Source: Panorpa germanica (taxonomy: Eukaryota > Arthropoda > Insecta > Mecoptera > Panorpidae). From it: a stretch of DNA of 64,000 bases. Positions 62,678 to 64,000 of the stretch are shown here, piece by piece. The notes under the pieces are model-generated. The model was given only the letters and a program-made list of their open reading frames with translations. It ran no database searches and was not told where the DNA came from. The DNA lies in assembly GCA_963678705.1 (NCBI GenBank), contig CAVMBN010000218.1:1-64000 (forward strand). The letters run 5' to 3'. Position numbers and translations under genes: made by a program. Every line of letters starts with the position of its first letter. Position 1 is the stretch's first letter.

Positions 62678-64000
62678 CTCATATACATACTTGTACTTAT
62701 GCTTACTTACTTACCATTTGTTTGTTACCATTGAATGTTCATAAACGATCAATCACTATTTCCAAGAAAACCGCATATATTGTTCACTTAATCACTTATA
62801 ACAATTAAGACACTCTCATTATTATTTAAAACACGCATTTATATAAACTAATTCTTGTGTTTTATAATTTTTTATAGTTAATGTTATTCGACTTACTTGA
62901 TAGTTGCCGGCAACCTTTTGTCTTTCGTATATTTGTAGTGTTTATAGGAGGTCTTTCTTATATAGCTCTACAGTTTTCTTGAATTTCTTAACCACTTGAT
63001 GTTTTAGCACTAACACTAACCTAATTATTATCACTTTTTTTGTCTATCGCACTTATTAATGTCTTATATCAAACATCAAAGTTACAAATTTGAGGTTATG
63101 TTTATAAGACCGCGTGTACGCGTAATGAAAAATTCGTTTTTAACACTGGTTTCCAACTGTCAAACTTTTGTAAAAACACTTTGTTTAGGGTAAATTAACA
63201 CAAATTTAAAACAAACTTAAATACTTTTCGTTTGAAAAAGTATTCATATAATTTATTTATTTTTTTTCCATAATTAATTTCTCACTTTTAATCACATTTT
63301 TCACCTAAAGTAGCAGGAGCCGATCACACACATAGTAGATAGGAACCACTTGTGTTGCAAAGCAATATTAACGTCCTTGTAAACCAATACGTAGGTCTTC
63401 CTTTCTGTATTAAGTCCCATCTGTCTTGCCAGAGCTTATGCATATATGCATTCATCTCTTTGGCAATATATTTAGTATAGTCTCCAGACTTTTATCCTAC
63501 AGCCGCATTAACTTTAAATCCTCGAAATTTGTCGCATTAATTTTAAATCATCAAAATTTGATTTTTTCAGTTCTAGCGTAATTTGTACTTGAGTAAGTGC
63601 ATGAGTGATTTTTAAATCTAAAGGAATTGTCCCCAATATCACTTGCACTACTTCTGTAGATACAGTTCTGCAACAACGCGTCATGGTCAATAACATAGTT
63701 CTTTGCATGGAAGATCTGGAAGATTGATCCTGTAATACCATGCCGAAGCACAATACACAACTATTAGCATAAATGCCCCCTTGTATAGTGTCGGCATAGT
63801 TGCCGAGTTTAAGCTTCATTCCGTCCTTGTGACACGCGCAAGGTGTGCTACAAGTTTATCATTCGTTGTTACTGTATTTGTTTCGTAGCTTTGTAGCTTT
63901 AAGAAACTACAGCTTTTATATATAGCAGGTCGAGAACGGCTTTCTAGGCTTTCTGTACTATTTGCACCGATAAGGATCACATTATCGTTGGCAAAACATA
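62678..64000. repeat. Satellite monomer M30, P/K hybrid, cut by window end
   Basis: The left part carries P signatures (ataggaggtctttc near 62945, cacatttttcacc near 63293, cctttctgtatt near 63400). From ~63640 it has K signatures (cttgcactacttc, catggtcaa, gtgctacaag, acagctttta). The switch lies between ~63410 and ~63645. RT remnant at 63514-63819. Confidence 0.88.

Larger units (their letters stand above)
19813..64000. repeat. 1,586-bp satellite array, right part (end of M2, M3-M30)
   Basis: Twenty-eight head-to-tail monomers follow the inserted element. Most are exactly 1,586 bp. Exceptions are explained by small indels: M12 1,585, M14, M20 and M25 1,587, M17 1,576 (10-bp deletion near 42677), M19 1,582 (4-bp deletion near 45446), M26 1,584 and M29 1,589. 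M30 is cut by the window end. There is no other sequence between monomers, so no host gene interrupts this 44 kb. Confidence 0.96.
49988..64000. repeat. 11-monomer higher-order repeat, copy 2 (incomplete)
   Basis: M22-M30 read I', D', K', P, A, I'', D'', K'', P/K hybrid. Compared with copy 1 the E monomer is missing and the ninth monomer is a different hybrid. The window ends inside it. Confidence 0.8.

Overview
The window is eukaryotic, AT-rich and almost entirely repetitive. It has no rRNA or tRNA gene, no CRISPR array, no bacterial operon and no recognisable host gene. Three signals point to an arthropod, most likely an insect: degenerate R1-clade-like LINE reverse-transcriptase fragments, a Polinton/Maverick-like DNA polymerase B, and a short TTAGG-type motif. 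The GC-rich insert and the TTAGG-like motif look hymenopteran to me, but that is a weak guess.

Layout. (1) 1-3107 and 19813-64000 form one tandem satellite array with a monomer of 1,586 bp. I delimit 30 monomers (M1-M30) from the recurring ctcatatacatac motif. Each carries, on the minus strand, the same dead 3' part of a LINE ORF2. From about 27.8 kb rightwards the monomers fall into recurrent variants (called here I, D, K, P, E, A, M). These are ordered into a higher-order repeat of 11 monomers (17,433 bp, 32555-49987) that restarts at 49988. Hybrid monomers mark sites of unequal exchange. (2) 3108-19812 is one 16.7 kb insertion inside monomer M2. It is flanked by a 6-bp duplication (AAGGTC) of a sequence that occurs once in every uninterrupted monomer. 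The two M2 halves add up to exactly 1,586 bp after one duplication copy is removed.

The insertion is a giant palindrome. From each end inward it has about 280 bp of unique terminal inverted repeat; a 153-bp tandem array (about 19 copies left, 23 right); a 10-bp minisatellite; a short AT-rich leader; a roughly 1,279-codon gene for a fusion protein (zinc fingers, a Cys/His domain, an endonuclease-VII-like HNH module and a protein-primed-type family B DNA polymerase); an AT-rich 3' region; a GC-rich block; and a 12-bp repeat array. The arms meet at a 106-bp asymmetric centre (11106-11211) carrying a duplicated hairpin. The two polymerase genes converge on this centre.

Neither gene copy is intact. 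Both share a one-base insertion in an A tract near the 3' end. The left copy also has one in-frame TGA and a Glu-to-Lys change in the Exo I motif, and the right copy has three other stops. No integrase, packaging ATPase, maturation protease or capsid gene is visible. The element therefore looks like a palindromic, polymerase-only relative of Polintons that was inserted as one molecule and then decayed. This is the most unusual object in the window.
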